A stretch of DNA of 9,868 bases, taken from the NCBI GenBank assembly GCA_011526395.1, contig WTHW01000100.1:1-9868 (forward strand), in the 5' to 3' direction. This stretch comes from Alphaproteobacteria bacterium. Its GTDB lineage: Bacteria > Pseudomonadota > Alphaproteobacteria > Puniceispirillales > Puniceispirillaceae. This document shows, one piece after another, positions 1 through 7,351 of the stretch. Each line of letters starts with the position of its first letter. Within the stretch, counting starts at the first letter, position 1. Made by a program: the position numbers and the translations under genes. The notes below the pieces were generated by a model. The model made no database searches. It saw only the letters and a program-made list of their open reading frames with translations, and was not told the origin of the DNA.

Positions 1-1479
1 AAATTGATGTTTAATGGCTATGAGATTTGGAAATCAGATAGCCAAAAATGCGCCACCTATCGCATCACAAATGAGGGCGGCGCGGTGTGTGGGCGGTGCA
101 TGAAAACATGCCCTTGGAACCTAGAAGGCTTGTTTGCCGAAAAGCCGTTCCGCTTTGCGGCCATGCATATGCCAAAATTAGCCCCTGCCCTCGCATGGCT
201 TGATGATGCTGCTGGTAAGGGCGGCTTGAATGATGTCAAAAAATGGTGGTGGGATATCAGCCTTGAATCTGATGGTGGCTATCACCCTGCACAAAAAGAA
301 GTGAATCGGCGCGATTTACAACGTGATTTGAACTTGAAATATTCTGATCAGACACTTGCTGTTTATCCTGCGAATCTGGCGCCTCATCCCTATCCTTACC
401 CCTATCCAATGGATAGAGAAAAAGGCATTGAGGCCTATCAAGCCATGATTACCGCAGAGGAATATAAGCTAAAACTTGCCAAAGGTGAGAGCGACCATAT
501 TCATCGTTATCATAATGGCGATGAGTCGCCGGTTATACGTGTTGAGGTCTCCAAAGTTGAGGCGATGACGCCTGATATTACCATGTATGAATTGCGCAGT
601 CTTGATGGCAGTGATTTGCCAGAATGGCGTGCTGGCGCGCATCTTGATATCGTTGTGGCACCTGAATATTTGCGCCAATATTCAATGTCAGGCGACCCCG
701 CTGATAGAAGCAAATATCAAATAGGTGTGCTTCGCGAAGATAAAGGACGCGGTGGGTCAGCCTTGCTTCACCGCATATTCAGCCAAGGCCGTAAAATATT
801 TATATCAAAGCCAATCAATCATTTTGAATTAGTCGAAGATGCTAGCAAAACTTATTTAATGGCTGGCGGGATTGGTGTGACGCCTATGATTGCCTTTGCC
901 CATCGCTTGCATGCTTGTGGCAAAGATTTTGTGCTTCATTATTCAGCCAAATCGTCACAAACAGCTGGTTATTTGGAAATCTTAAAACAAGCGCCATGGG
1001 CAGATAAAGTTCATTTCCATTATTCAGATGATGGCACGCGCGCTGATTTGGATGATATCCTATCTGATCATCAAAGGGGCGCTCATCTTTATACATGCGG
1101 TCCGACAAGATATATGGACTCCGTCCTAGAAGCCGCTGAGAGACAAGGGTTTCCAGAAGAGGCGCGCCACCTTGAATATTTCTCTGTGCCTGAATTGCCA
1201 GACTATATTGATGAAGACTTTACGCTGATTTTGCAAAAATCTGGCCAGCGGCTCCATGTGCCAAGCGAAAAAACAGCAAGTGATGTTCTGATAGAAGCTG
1301 GATTTAAAGTTGATGTAAAATGTTCTGATGGCATTTGCGGTGTGTGCCAATGTGGATTGGTATCAGGCGAGGTGGAGCATCGCGACTTTGTCTTATCAAA
1401 GAAGCAACGCGAAAATACCATTATATTGTGTCAATCCAGAGCCAAAGATAAGGGCGGCGAAATCACGCTAGATTTATAA
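1..1479 (+). CDS. rdhA: Respiration-independent reductive dehalogenase fused to a flavin/2Fe-2S reductase (BhbA type), 5' end cut off by window
   Basis: C-terminal part of a larger protein: the frame is open from base 1, so no true start is visible. Bases 49-114 encode the second ferredoxin-type 4Fe-4S motif of RdhA proteins (Cys-X12-Cys-X2-Cys-X3-Cys-Pro; Cys codons at 49, 88, 97 and 109). A Pro-Tyr-rich linker follows at about 385-411. From about 540 begins a phthalate-dioxygenase-reductase-like module: RQYS flavin motif near 676, GGIGVTP nucleotide-binding motif near 865, CGP motif near 1096, then a plant-type 2Fe-2S domain with Cys-X4-Cys-X2-Cys (codons at 1321, 1336, 1345) and the last Cys at 1429. 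In known relatives (Comamonas BhbA) this fusion lets NAD(P)H electrons reach the corrinoid and remove halogen from aromatic rings in the cytoplasm. The cobalamin-binding and catalytic part lies upstream and is not seen. Family assignment is firm; substrate unknown. Confidence 0.9.
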   Translation, partial: KLMFNGYEIWKSDSQKCATYRITNEGGAVCGRCMKTCPWNLEGLFAEKPFRFAAMHMPKLAPALAWLDDAAGKGGLNDVKKWWWDISLESDGGYHPAQKEVNRRDLQRDLNLKYSDQTLAVYPANLAPHPYPYPYPMDREKGIEAYQAMITAEEYKLKLAKGESDHIHRYHNGDESPVIRVEVSKVEAMTPDITMYELRSLDGSDLPEWRAGAHLDIVVAPEYLRQYSMSGDPADRSKYQIGVLREDKGRGGSALLHRIFSQGRKIFISKPINHFELVEDASKTYLMAGGIGVTPMIAFAHRLHACGKDFVLHYSAKSSQTAGYLEILKQAPWADKVHFHYSDDGTRADLDDILSDHQRGAHLYTCGPTRYMDSVLEAAERQGFPEEARHLEYFSVPELPDYIDEDFTLILQKSGQRLHVPSEKTASDVLIEAGFKVDVKCSDGICGVCQCGLVSGEVEHRDFVLSKKQRENTIILCQSRAKDKGGEITLDL

Positions 1480-1511
1480 CAATCAAAAGCAGATTTCATA
1501 TTTTTATCTGT

Positions 1512-1527
1512 TATTCAAATTTGAATA
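1512..1527. promoter_or_regulatory. Perfect 16-bp palindrome in the rdhA-DUF3179 spacer
   Basis: TATTCAAATTTGAATA is a perfect palindrome 33 bases after the rdhA stop codon, and a second palindrome, GAATATTC (1523-1530), overlaps its right half. No U-rich tract follows directly, so it does not look like an intrinsic terminator. It may be an operator for a dimeric regulator of the downstream genes. The region is AT-rich, so chance is possible. Confidence 0.3.
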
Positions 1528-1608
1528 TTCAGAAAGGGCAAAAAAGTCGTAATCGAGCCAATAAGTCGCAAATAAGCTAAAAAGGGTGTTTTTTATTACT
1601 TTTTTATT

Positions 1609-1639
1609 TGGACACTCAGATTTTCAGTGCAACGATATT
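1609..1639 (+). promoter_or_regulatory. Weak candidate promoter upstream of the DUF3179-TRAP operon
   Basis: TGGACA at 1609-1614 matches five of six bases of the -35 consensus and GATATT at 1634-1639 matches four of six of the -10 consensus, but the 19-base spacer is long. The 200-base gap after rdhA makes a separate promoter somewhere in 1480-1690 plausible; the exact boxes are uncertain. Confidence 0.2.
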
Positions 1640-1645
1640 GCATGG

Positions 1646-1671
1646 TATCAGATAAAATTTTCAATCTGATA
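1646..1671. promoter_or_regulatory. 8-bp inverted repeat just ahead of the DUF3179 gene
   Basis: TATCAGAT (1646-1653) and ATCTGATA (1664-1671) are perfect reverse complements separated by ten AT-rich bases. The repeat ends 22 bases before the preferred start codon and just before the Shine-Dalgarno-like AGGGGG at 1679-1684. It could be an operator overlapping the promoter or a hairpin in the 5' leader. No specific regulator is identified. Confidence 0.35.
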
Positions 1672-1693
1672 TATGGGTAGGGGGATTATGTTC

Positions 1694-2872
1694 ATGGATC
1701 TATTTTTTGCAATTTTTGCGCTTCTTATAGCAACAGAGCTTGTTAAAGGGCTCAGCGCCAATGGCACGCCTCCTATCTTGCAAAGCTTTTCTTGGCAAAT
1801 TCATTTGGCCTATTTCATGTGGTCAAATATCTTAAAGTTCCGTCTTATTTTAATAGCGGCATTGTTGTTTGCTTTTGCGCAGCTTGAAGTGACCAATATG
1901 GTGGGTTTCTCTGCGGGCCTTATTATGTGCTTTGCATTATGGGGCGGTATTTATTGGCTGTTTAATAAATTTTGGATTGGTAAATATAAGTTTTTACCTA
2001 TCACGCAAAAAACATTTGTTAGCGCGTCTGATAATCAAGTGCCCACTGATTTGCCTATTATTGGTGTTGAAATGAACGGAGAGGCAAAAGCCTATCCTGC
2101 CAATCTCTTATTCTATCATCACCAGCTATCTGATGAGGTAGGTGGTCATCCGATTGTTGCTACTTATTGTGGGATGTGTCGCAGTGGCCGTGTATATGAT
2201 GCGAATTGGGCAGAGGGCACGCCCGAATTTGCGCTAGTGGGCGCGGTGTCTTTCAATGCTATTTTGCGTGATAACATTACAAATTCATGGTGGCGCCAAG
2301 AAACAGGCGAGGCTGTAAAAGGCGCGAAAAAAGGTCAGCAATTAGAGGATATTTATTGCGAGCAGATGTCACTTTCAAATTGGATTGAAAAGCATCCTGA
2401 TACACAGATACTGCAATATGACCCTGTTTTTGAGAAGAAATATAACTTCCTTGCAAAGCTCTTAAAATATGAAGCAACCTTCCCAAGATGGCATTTTCAA
2501 AAGACGCCGCCTATGGTCATTGGCGTTGAAATTGACGGCCATGAAAAAGCATATGATTTGATTGAATTGCAAAATAAGCAACTCGTCACTGATATGATTG
2601 GCCCATACTCTGTGGTTGCCATTTCAGATGCCGAGAAAACATCTGCCTTTGTCTATCATAATGAGGTGGATGGTCGGCCATTGCATTTTGAGATGAATAA
2701 TGGCGCTATCATTGATGCTGAAACAAACTCACGGTGGGACCATCTTGGCAGATGCCAAAGCGGCTCGCTGCAGGGTGCGCAATTAAAACAGATGCAAAGC
2801 TATCAGCAATTTATTCGTGCGTGGATTACGTTTCATCCAAAAACAGAATTTTACGATTTTAATCAGTCTTAA
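1694..2872 (+). CDS. DUF3179-domain membrane-anchored protein with duplicated domain
   Basis: About 392 residues. The first hundred are hydrophobic, with roughly three membrane segments (about 1697-1755, 1835-1890 and 1895-1970). A DUF3179 domain follows: IGVE-x-NGEAKAYP from about 2060, then TYCGMC with Cys codons at 2168 and 2177, then an SWWRQETGEAVKG segment. A second, degenerate copy begins at 2513 (VIGVEIDGHEKAY) and repeats the pattern down to a W-x-x-HP ending near 2835, but lacks the Cys pair. The function of DUF3179 is not established; the C-x-x-C pair suggests metal binding or redox chemistry, which is inference. Three ATGs are in frame. I chose 1694 because AGGGGG (1679-1684) sits nine bases upstream; 1688 is too close and 1673 has no ribosome site. 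The next gene starts 21 bases after its stop, so they are likely cotranscribed. Confidence 0.88.
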   Translation: MDLFFAIFALLIATELVKGLSANGTPPILQSFSWQIHLAYFMWSNILKFRLILIAALLFAFAQLEVTNMVGFSAGLIMCFALWGGIYWLFNKFWIGKYKFLPITQKTFVSASDNQVPTDLPIIGVEMNGEAKAYPANLLFYHHQLSDEVGGHPIVATYCGMCRSGRVYDANWAEGTPEFALVGAVSFNAILRDNITNSWWRQETGEAVKGAKKGQQLEDIYCEQMSLSNWIEKHPDTQILQYDPVFEKKYNFLAKLLKYEATFPRWHFQKTPPMVIGVEIDGHEKAYDLIELQNKQLVTDMIGPYSVVAISDAEKTSAFVYHNEVDGRPLHFEMNNGAIIDAETNSRWDHLGRCQSGSLQGAQLKQMQSYQQFIRAWITFHPKTEFYDFNQS

Positions 2873-2893
2873 GTCTTAGCCAGAGGTGATTTT

Positions 2894-4153
2894 ATGAAAG
2901 CGCATGCCGCACTCGTCAAACAATCGGAACAGTTACAAAAGGATATCATTCAACTAGCAGATGGTATCTGGACTGCGGTTGGCTATGCCGCCTCAAATGT
3001 CCATTTGATCGAAGGCCGTGACAGCATCACAATCATTGACACAACTGAGACAACAAAAGCGGCTGAAAATATCCTAAAGGATTTCAGAGAGCTGACCGAT
3101 AAGCCTGTGGGGCGCATTATTTTAACACATAGTCACCGTGATCATATCTCAGGCGCTACCATATTCAGCGAAGACAAAGATGTTCCCGTAATCGCATCAC
3201 ATAAGTTTAAGTCAGACCTTGTTGATGTTGACCCGAACCTTATCGCGGCCAATAAATCACTTATGCGGCGTACCAAGATGCAATTTGGTATTGGCCTGTC
3301 AAATGATGAGCGTATCAGCCTTGGTGTTGGTCCCGGCAACCGCCCCATGGAAGGGATGGGTGCTGGGTTTATTGCGCCCTCTGTTATCATTCATGAGGAT
3401 TGTGATATTGACCTTGATGGTATCAACGCAAGTTTGATACATGCCCCCGGCGAGACAGATGATCATCTGATTGTGTGGCTAGCAGATCAAAAGATATTAT
3501 TCTGTGGTGATAATTGGTATCACGCCTTCCCTAATTTATATGCCATCAGAGGCACCGCCTATCGTGATTTCCAAAAATGGGCAGATAGCCTGACTATGAT
3601 GAATGATCTGGCGCCTGAGATTTTGGCGCCCGGCCATACAAGACCTGTCTTTGGCACTGAAGATATCACGGAAGTTTTGATTAGCACACGTGATGCCATT
3701 TTACATGTGATGCGCGAGACAGCCAAAGGCATGGATGAGGGTAAATCGCTGGATGATATTTGTAGCGATCTAGCCTTGCCACCATCACTGGCAGACAAGC
3801 CTTGGTTACAAGAATTTTATGGCAAGCTTGGCTGGTCAGCGCGCGCTTTTGCTGTGGGAACATTAGGTTGGTACGATGGCAACCCAACAAATCTGACATG
3901 CATGTCGACCATCTCACGCGCCAATGAAATGGTGAAATTGGCAGGTGGCATATCAGCGCTTCGCCAAGCAGCCAGTGAAACAGATAATGCCCATTGGTGT
4001 CTTGAATTATGTGATTTGTTATTGGCACTAGGTGAGCCTGTGGCAGAGCTGAAAGCATCTACATTAGAGAGACTAGCTGAAACTGAAATCAATGCCACTG
4101 CACGAAATAGCTATATTTGGGCAGCAAAAGAGTTAAGGGAAACTGGCGAGTAA
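2894..4153 (+). CDS. Metallo-beta-lactamase-fold hydrolase, alkyl/aryl-sulfatase-like
   Basis: 419 residues with no signal peptide, so probably cytoplasmic. The metal-binding motif THSHRDH is at residues 78-84 (His79, His81, Asp83, His84). Later metal-ligand regions are APGETDDH (about 184-191, Glu187), CGDN (Asp206) and APGHTRP (His248). Residues about 309-334 (FYGKLGW to LGWYDGNPTNL) match the dimerisation domain of SdsA1/YjcS-type alkyl sulfatases. The C-terminal SCP2-like lipid-binding domain of those roughly 650-residue enzymes is missing. The family hydrolyses sulfate esters; this short subfamily has no role I can name with certainty, so sulfatase activity is inferred. GAGGTG at 2883-2888, five bases from the ATG, supports the start. 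It lies between the DUF3179 gene and the TRAP permease (five bases to the likely permease start), hence in the same operon, perhaps acting on the imported compound. Confidence 0.87.
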   Translation: MKAHAALVKQSEQLQKDIIQLADGIWTAVGYAASNVHLIEGRDSITIIDTTETTKAAENILKDFRELTDKPVGRIILTHSHRDHISGATIFSEDKDVPVIASHKFKSDLVDVDPNLIAANKSLMRRTKMQFGIGLSNDERISLGVGPGNRPMEGMGAGFIAPSVIIHEDCDIDLDGINASLIHAPGETDDHLIVWLADQKILFCGDNWYHAFPNLYAIRGTAYRDFQKWADSLTMMNDLAPEILAPGHTRPVFGTEDITEVLISTRDAILHVMRETAKGMDEGKSLDDICSDLALPPSLADKPWLQEFYGKLGWSARAFAVGTLGWYDGNPTNLTCMSTISRANEMVKLAGGISALRQAASETDNAHWCLELCDLLLALGEPVAELKASTLERLAETEINATARNSYIWAAKELRETGE

Positions 4154-4158
4154 CCATC

Positions 4159-6249
4159 ATGTTTACGAGTGAGACAATTTCAAAAATCAATCAGAATATC
4201 TCGAATGGCTTTGCCTTTATACTTGCGGCTGTGATTCTGATTTATGCGGCATCAGGCCCGATTGGTGAATTTGTACAATGGTTCATCCAAACAACGACAG
4301 CTGATTGGGAAGAATTGTCACGGCGCGATAAAAGAGTGTTGTTGAAAACACATTGGCTAGGGGCAAGTTACCGTTCATTCGAACAAGGTATTTTGATGCC
4401 AACAGGCATGGTGCTTGGACTGCCAATATTATTAGGCTTTATCACTGTTGCCATAAAATTACATGGCACTGCTAAATTAAATTGGGTCTTGGCTGTTACC
4501 ACTTTGATTGTGTTAGCAACATGGATTTCCAATTTATTCGCAACAGATGGCGGCCTTTTGCCAACAGCGCATATGAAGGATTATCTGTTCTTCCCTATCA
4601 TAACAGCTATCACATTATATTTAACATGGCGCTTATATGGCAGTTTTATTGTGGCGTTCTGTTTATTCTGGATTATCTATTTCTTTATACGTGGCTACAT
4701 TCCTGAATGGGGTGGTATCTTTGCTGGCTCGGAAAGCACATTCGCTCAATCAATGCGCGCCATGGTATTGAATTTCTGGTCGCAAACTGGCGGTATCTTT
4801 GGCCAGCCGATTCAGGTGGTATCTGGCAATGTTTTAATCTTCATCATTTTCGGCGCTATTTTAACATCGTGCGGCGCAGGCCAATTATTGATGAAAATTG
4901 CGAACCGTCTAACAGGTGGTTTTACAGGTGGAGCGGCTCATGCGGCTGTTGCCTCATCAGCGCTATTTGGCACTTTGTCAGGCGCGGCTATCTCAAACGT
5001 TGTATCAACAGGGGTGATGACGATACCTGTCATCAAAAAATCAGGGTTTAAGCCATCATTTGCAGGCGCGGTTGAAGCGGCCGCATCCACAGGCGGGCAA
5101 ATCATGCCGCCTGTTATGGGTGTTGTTGCTTTCTTTGTCGCTGGGCAAATTGGTCTTGAATATCGCTATATTGTGGTAGCAGCGATTGTGCCGGCTATAT
5201 TCTATTATTTCGGCACATTTTTAACAGTTTATTTTGAAGCCCGAAAACAAGGTATCGGGCCTTTATCAGTCGAACAAAGACCTAAATTAAGCAATAGCGA
5301 GCTTGTTCAATGTTTGGTGTTTATCTTGCCAATCGCCGTCTTAAGCTATTTCCTGTTTGCACAACCATCTGTGCTAAAGGCTGGCTTTTACGGGTTTATA
5401 ACAGCTTTGATATCAGCGCTTATTCTATTCCCACAATTTAGAGATTATCGCAAAGTGGTGCGCGCGTTTATTGATGGCGGGCAAATGGCAGCCACAATCA
5501 TCATCATTGTTGCCGCGATTGGCCTGATTGTTGGGCTTATTCAAGTCTCAGGTTTTTCTGGCAGACTTGCTTTGTTGCTAGCACAGCTATCTGATGGCCC
5601 GTTATTCTTAACCTTGCTCGTGGTTGCGATTGGCTCAATCGTTCTGGGCATGGGACTGCCGCCCGGTGCGACTTATTTTATCATCGTGATCGCCCTGTCA
5701 TCTGGCATTGATACGGTTGGCATTGCGCCTTTAACATTGCATTTGTTTGTTGTCTTTTTTGCTGTCATCTCAACAGTGACACCGCCTGTTGCGCTAGCGG
5801 CCTTTGCCGCGGCGCCTATTGCTGGTGCGCCGCCACTACAGACAGGGTTTCAGGCAGCGCGCCTGTCACTTGCTGGCTTTTTGATACCTTTCATCTTTGT
5901 CTATCACCCAGCCGTTATTTACAAATTACAAACTCTATTCTTGTGGTTCGGTGAAGAGCTTCCTGATAGCCGTGCGATGATTGATCTTAACAGCGTCACA
6001 TGGGGTGATTTGGGCTGGATCGTCCTCGCATTTACGCTGTCAATGTGGCTCCTAGCCTCTGCGCTCACTGGCATGGAGAAATTCCGCTTAAAAACAACAG
6101 AGCGCCTATTACGAGCTGTTATTGGCATCACAGTTTTAACACCAGATTTCTATACCTCTAGAATCGCTTTTGCGATTGGTATTGGATTTATAATTGTTCA
6201 TCGGATGGCAATTATAACAAATAACAAAATGTCCGAGACCAAGAATTAA
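4159..6249 (+). CDS. TRAP transporter fused permease subunit (4TM/12TM, TAXI type)
   Basis: About 696 residues, almost entirely hydrophobic, in the inner membrane. It fuses the small (DctQ-like) and large (DctM-like) TRAP permease parts, as is usual for TAXI systems. Signature stretches are the glycine-rich GAAISNVVSTGVMTIP region near 4984, the ASTGGQIMPPVMG region near 5086, GMGLPPGATY near 5650, and TPPVALAAFAAAPIAG near 5779 followed by a conserved VYHPAV segment. TRAP systems drive uptake of organic acids and related solutes with a sodium or proton gradient, using a periplasmic receptor rather than ATP. ATG 4159 is preferred: it lies five bases after the previous stop, with GGCGAG eight bases upstream. 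The longer frame from TTG 4117 would overlap the hydrolase and adds a polar, non-conserved-looking stretch. The receptor gene follows after 21 bases. Confidence 0.95.
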   Translation: MFTSETISKINQNISNGFAFILAAVILIYAASGPIGEFVQWFIQTTTADWEELSRRDKRVLLKTHWLGASYRSFEQGILMPTGMVLGLPILLGFITVAIKLHGTAKLNWVLAVTTLIVLATWISNLFATDGGLLPTAHMKDYLFFPIITAITLYLTWRLYGSFIVAFCLFWIIYFFIRGYIPEWGGIFAGSESTFAQSMRAMVLNFWSQTGGIFGQPIQVVSGNVLIFIIFGAILTSCGAGQLLMKIANRLTGGFTGGAAHAAVASSALFGTLSGAAISNVVSTGVMTIPVIKKSGFKPSFAGAVEAAASTGGQIMPPVMGVVAFFVAGQIGLEYRYIVVAAIVPAIFYYFGTFLTVYFEARKQGIGPLSVEQRPKLSNSELVQCLVFILPIAVLSYFLFAQPSVLKAGFYGFITALISALILFPQFRDYRKVVRAFIDGGQMAATIIIIVAAIGLIVGLIQVSGFSGRLALLLAQLSDGPLFLTLLVVAIGSIVLGMGLPPGATYFIIVIALSSGIDTVGIAPLTLHLFVVFFAVISTVTPPVALAAFAAAPIAGAPPLQTGFQAARLSLAGFLIPFIFVYHPAVIYKLQTLFLWFGEELPDSRAMIDLNSVTWGDLGWIVLAFTLSMWLLASALTGMEKFRLKTTERLLRAVIGITVLTPDFYTSRIAFAIGIGFIIVHRMAIITNNKMSETKN

Positions 6250-6270
6250 CGCAGTCATAGGGAGGATATT

Positions 6271-7248
6271 ATGCGTAAATTTACAATGGCGTTAGCGGCA
6301 TCTATGATGCTTGCTGGTCCAGCATTTGCTGCAGACACAAAGCTGAAAATGGCCACAATCGCGCCAAATCTAAGTGCGGCTATTACAATGGCAACCTTTG
6401 CCAATGTGGTGACAAACAACCTTGATAATGTTGAAATTGAAGTCGCTGGCGGCGGTGCTGCCACATTGCATATGATGGAAGTAGGTCGTGGTAACCTTGA
6501 TATGTCTATGACAAATCAGGTTGTGCATGGTTTGATGTCAGCTGGTAAAGCGATGTATGCAAAAGAGCCTGAAGCACCTAAGTTAGCGAAAAACGTAAAC
6601 TTGTTGATGCTTTATCCATATGGTCAATATCACTTTGCCGTGCGCGCTGATAGCGACATTCAAGTGCTAGACGATATTGAAGGCGCAACAGTCTTCCTAG
6701 GTCCACAAGGTGGCGGCGCTTATAATGCTGCTCGCGGCTGGATTAAGTCCACAACCGGCCTTGAAGTTGGTGAAGATTACGAAGCTATCAAAGCAAACTG
6801 GCAGACAGGCTATCAAGCTTTCCTAGATGGCAAGATTGATGTGTATGTAAATGGCTGTATCGACCCATGTGGCCAGTTTATCCAATTCACAGAAACAGAA
6901 GATGTCCGCTTCATTGGCCCTGAAAGCTATGAAGGTGAAGCTGTAACGAAGTTTCTTGGCAAGTTCCGTTACCTAGATGAGATCCCAGCAGGTCTTTATA
7001 AAGGTCAGAAGAACACAAGTGCTGTGATGTCAATGAACGTGCCAGTTGGCATCGGCATCCGCGCTGATCTTGATGATGATACTGTGTACAACATCACCAA
7101 AGCATTTTGGGATAATTTAGATCAGGTCACATCAGATGCGCCATGGGCAAAACAGCTAAATGTGAAGTTTGCAGTCACAAATATTGGCGGCATGACAATT
7201 CATCCAGGTGCAGCACGTTACTATCGTGAAGTAGGCGTGTTGAACTAA
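6271..7248 (+). CDS. TAXI-family TRAP transporter periplasmic solute-binding protein
   Basis: 325 residues. A clear Sec signal peptide (positively charged start, hydrophobic core, AFA-ADT cleavage after about residue 20) sends it to the periplasm. The length and the pattern of the TAXI family fit: an early AGGGAATLHMMEVGRGNLD stretch, GPQGGGAYNAARGW in the middle, and the IHPGAARYYREVG ending. It would capture the solute and deliver it to the fused permease encoded just upstream. The strong Shine-Dalgarno GGAGG (6261-6265) five bases before the ATG suggests it is translated more than the permease, as expected for a receptor. Gene order is permease then receptor, whereas receptor-first is common. 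A CIDPC motif (Cys196 and Cys200) is unusual and could form a short periplasmic disulfide. The ligand is not predictable from sequence; the neighbours suggest an aromatic or halogenated acid. Confidence 0.93.
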   Translation: MRKFTMALAASMMLAGPAFAADTKLKMATIAPNLSAAITMATFANVVTNNLDNVEIEVAGGGAATLHMMEVGRGNLDMSMTNQVVHGLMSAGKAMYAKEPEAPKLAKNVNLLMLYPYGQYHFAVRADSDIQVLDDIEGATVFLGPQGGGAYNAARGWIKSTTGLEVGEDYEAIKANWQTGYQAFLDGKIDVYVNGCIDPCGQFIQFTETEDVRFIGPESYEGEAVTKFLGKFRYLDEIPAGLYKGQKNTSAVMSMNVPVGIGIRADLDDDTVYNITKAFWDNLDQVTSDAPWAKQLNVKFAVTNIGGMTIHPGAARYYREVGVLN

Positions 7249-7256
7249 GCATTTTA

Positions 7257-7294
7257 GATTGCGCTGGCGGCCAGTCAGCGCAATCATTTTATTT
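7257..7294 (+). terminator. Strong intrinsic terminator after the TRAP operon
   Basis: GATTGCGCTG (7257-7266) and CAGCGCAATC (7276-7285) form a perfect 10-bp stem with a nine-base loop, followed by the T-rich run ATTTTATTT (7286-7294). It begins nine bases after the binding-protein stop codon and separates the transport operon from the SDR gene. Confidence 0.9.
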
Positions 7295-7351
7295 ACAGAT
7301 TTATGCTAATTCATAGAGTTAAGACTATTCGTTTCTAAAGGATAAAAAACC

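Noticed and set aside
1490..1510. CAGAT/ATCTG hairpin as the rdhA terminator
   Set aside because: The stem is only five AT-rich base pairs and no T-run follows it; too weak to call.
1480..1693. Cobalamin riboswitch expected near a corrinoid enzyme
   Set aside because: No B12-box-like sequence or long paired leader was seen in this spacer; the only structures are short palindromes.
1694..2872. DUF3179 gene as an rdhB membrane anchor for the dehalogenase
   Set aside because: RdhB proteins are about 90 residues with two or three membrane segments; this is a 390-residue protein with a clear DUF3179 region.
3681..4058. A 125-codon open frame on the minus strand
   Set aside because: It lies entirely antisense to the sulfatase-like gene, whose conserved motifs fix the coding frame; the antisense translation shows no recognisable domain.
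4707..5051. A 114-codon plus-strand frame inside the TRAP permease
   Set aside because: It overlaps conserved permease motifs in another frame and has no ribosome site or family resemblance.
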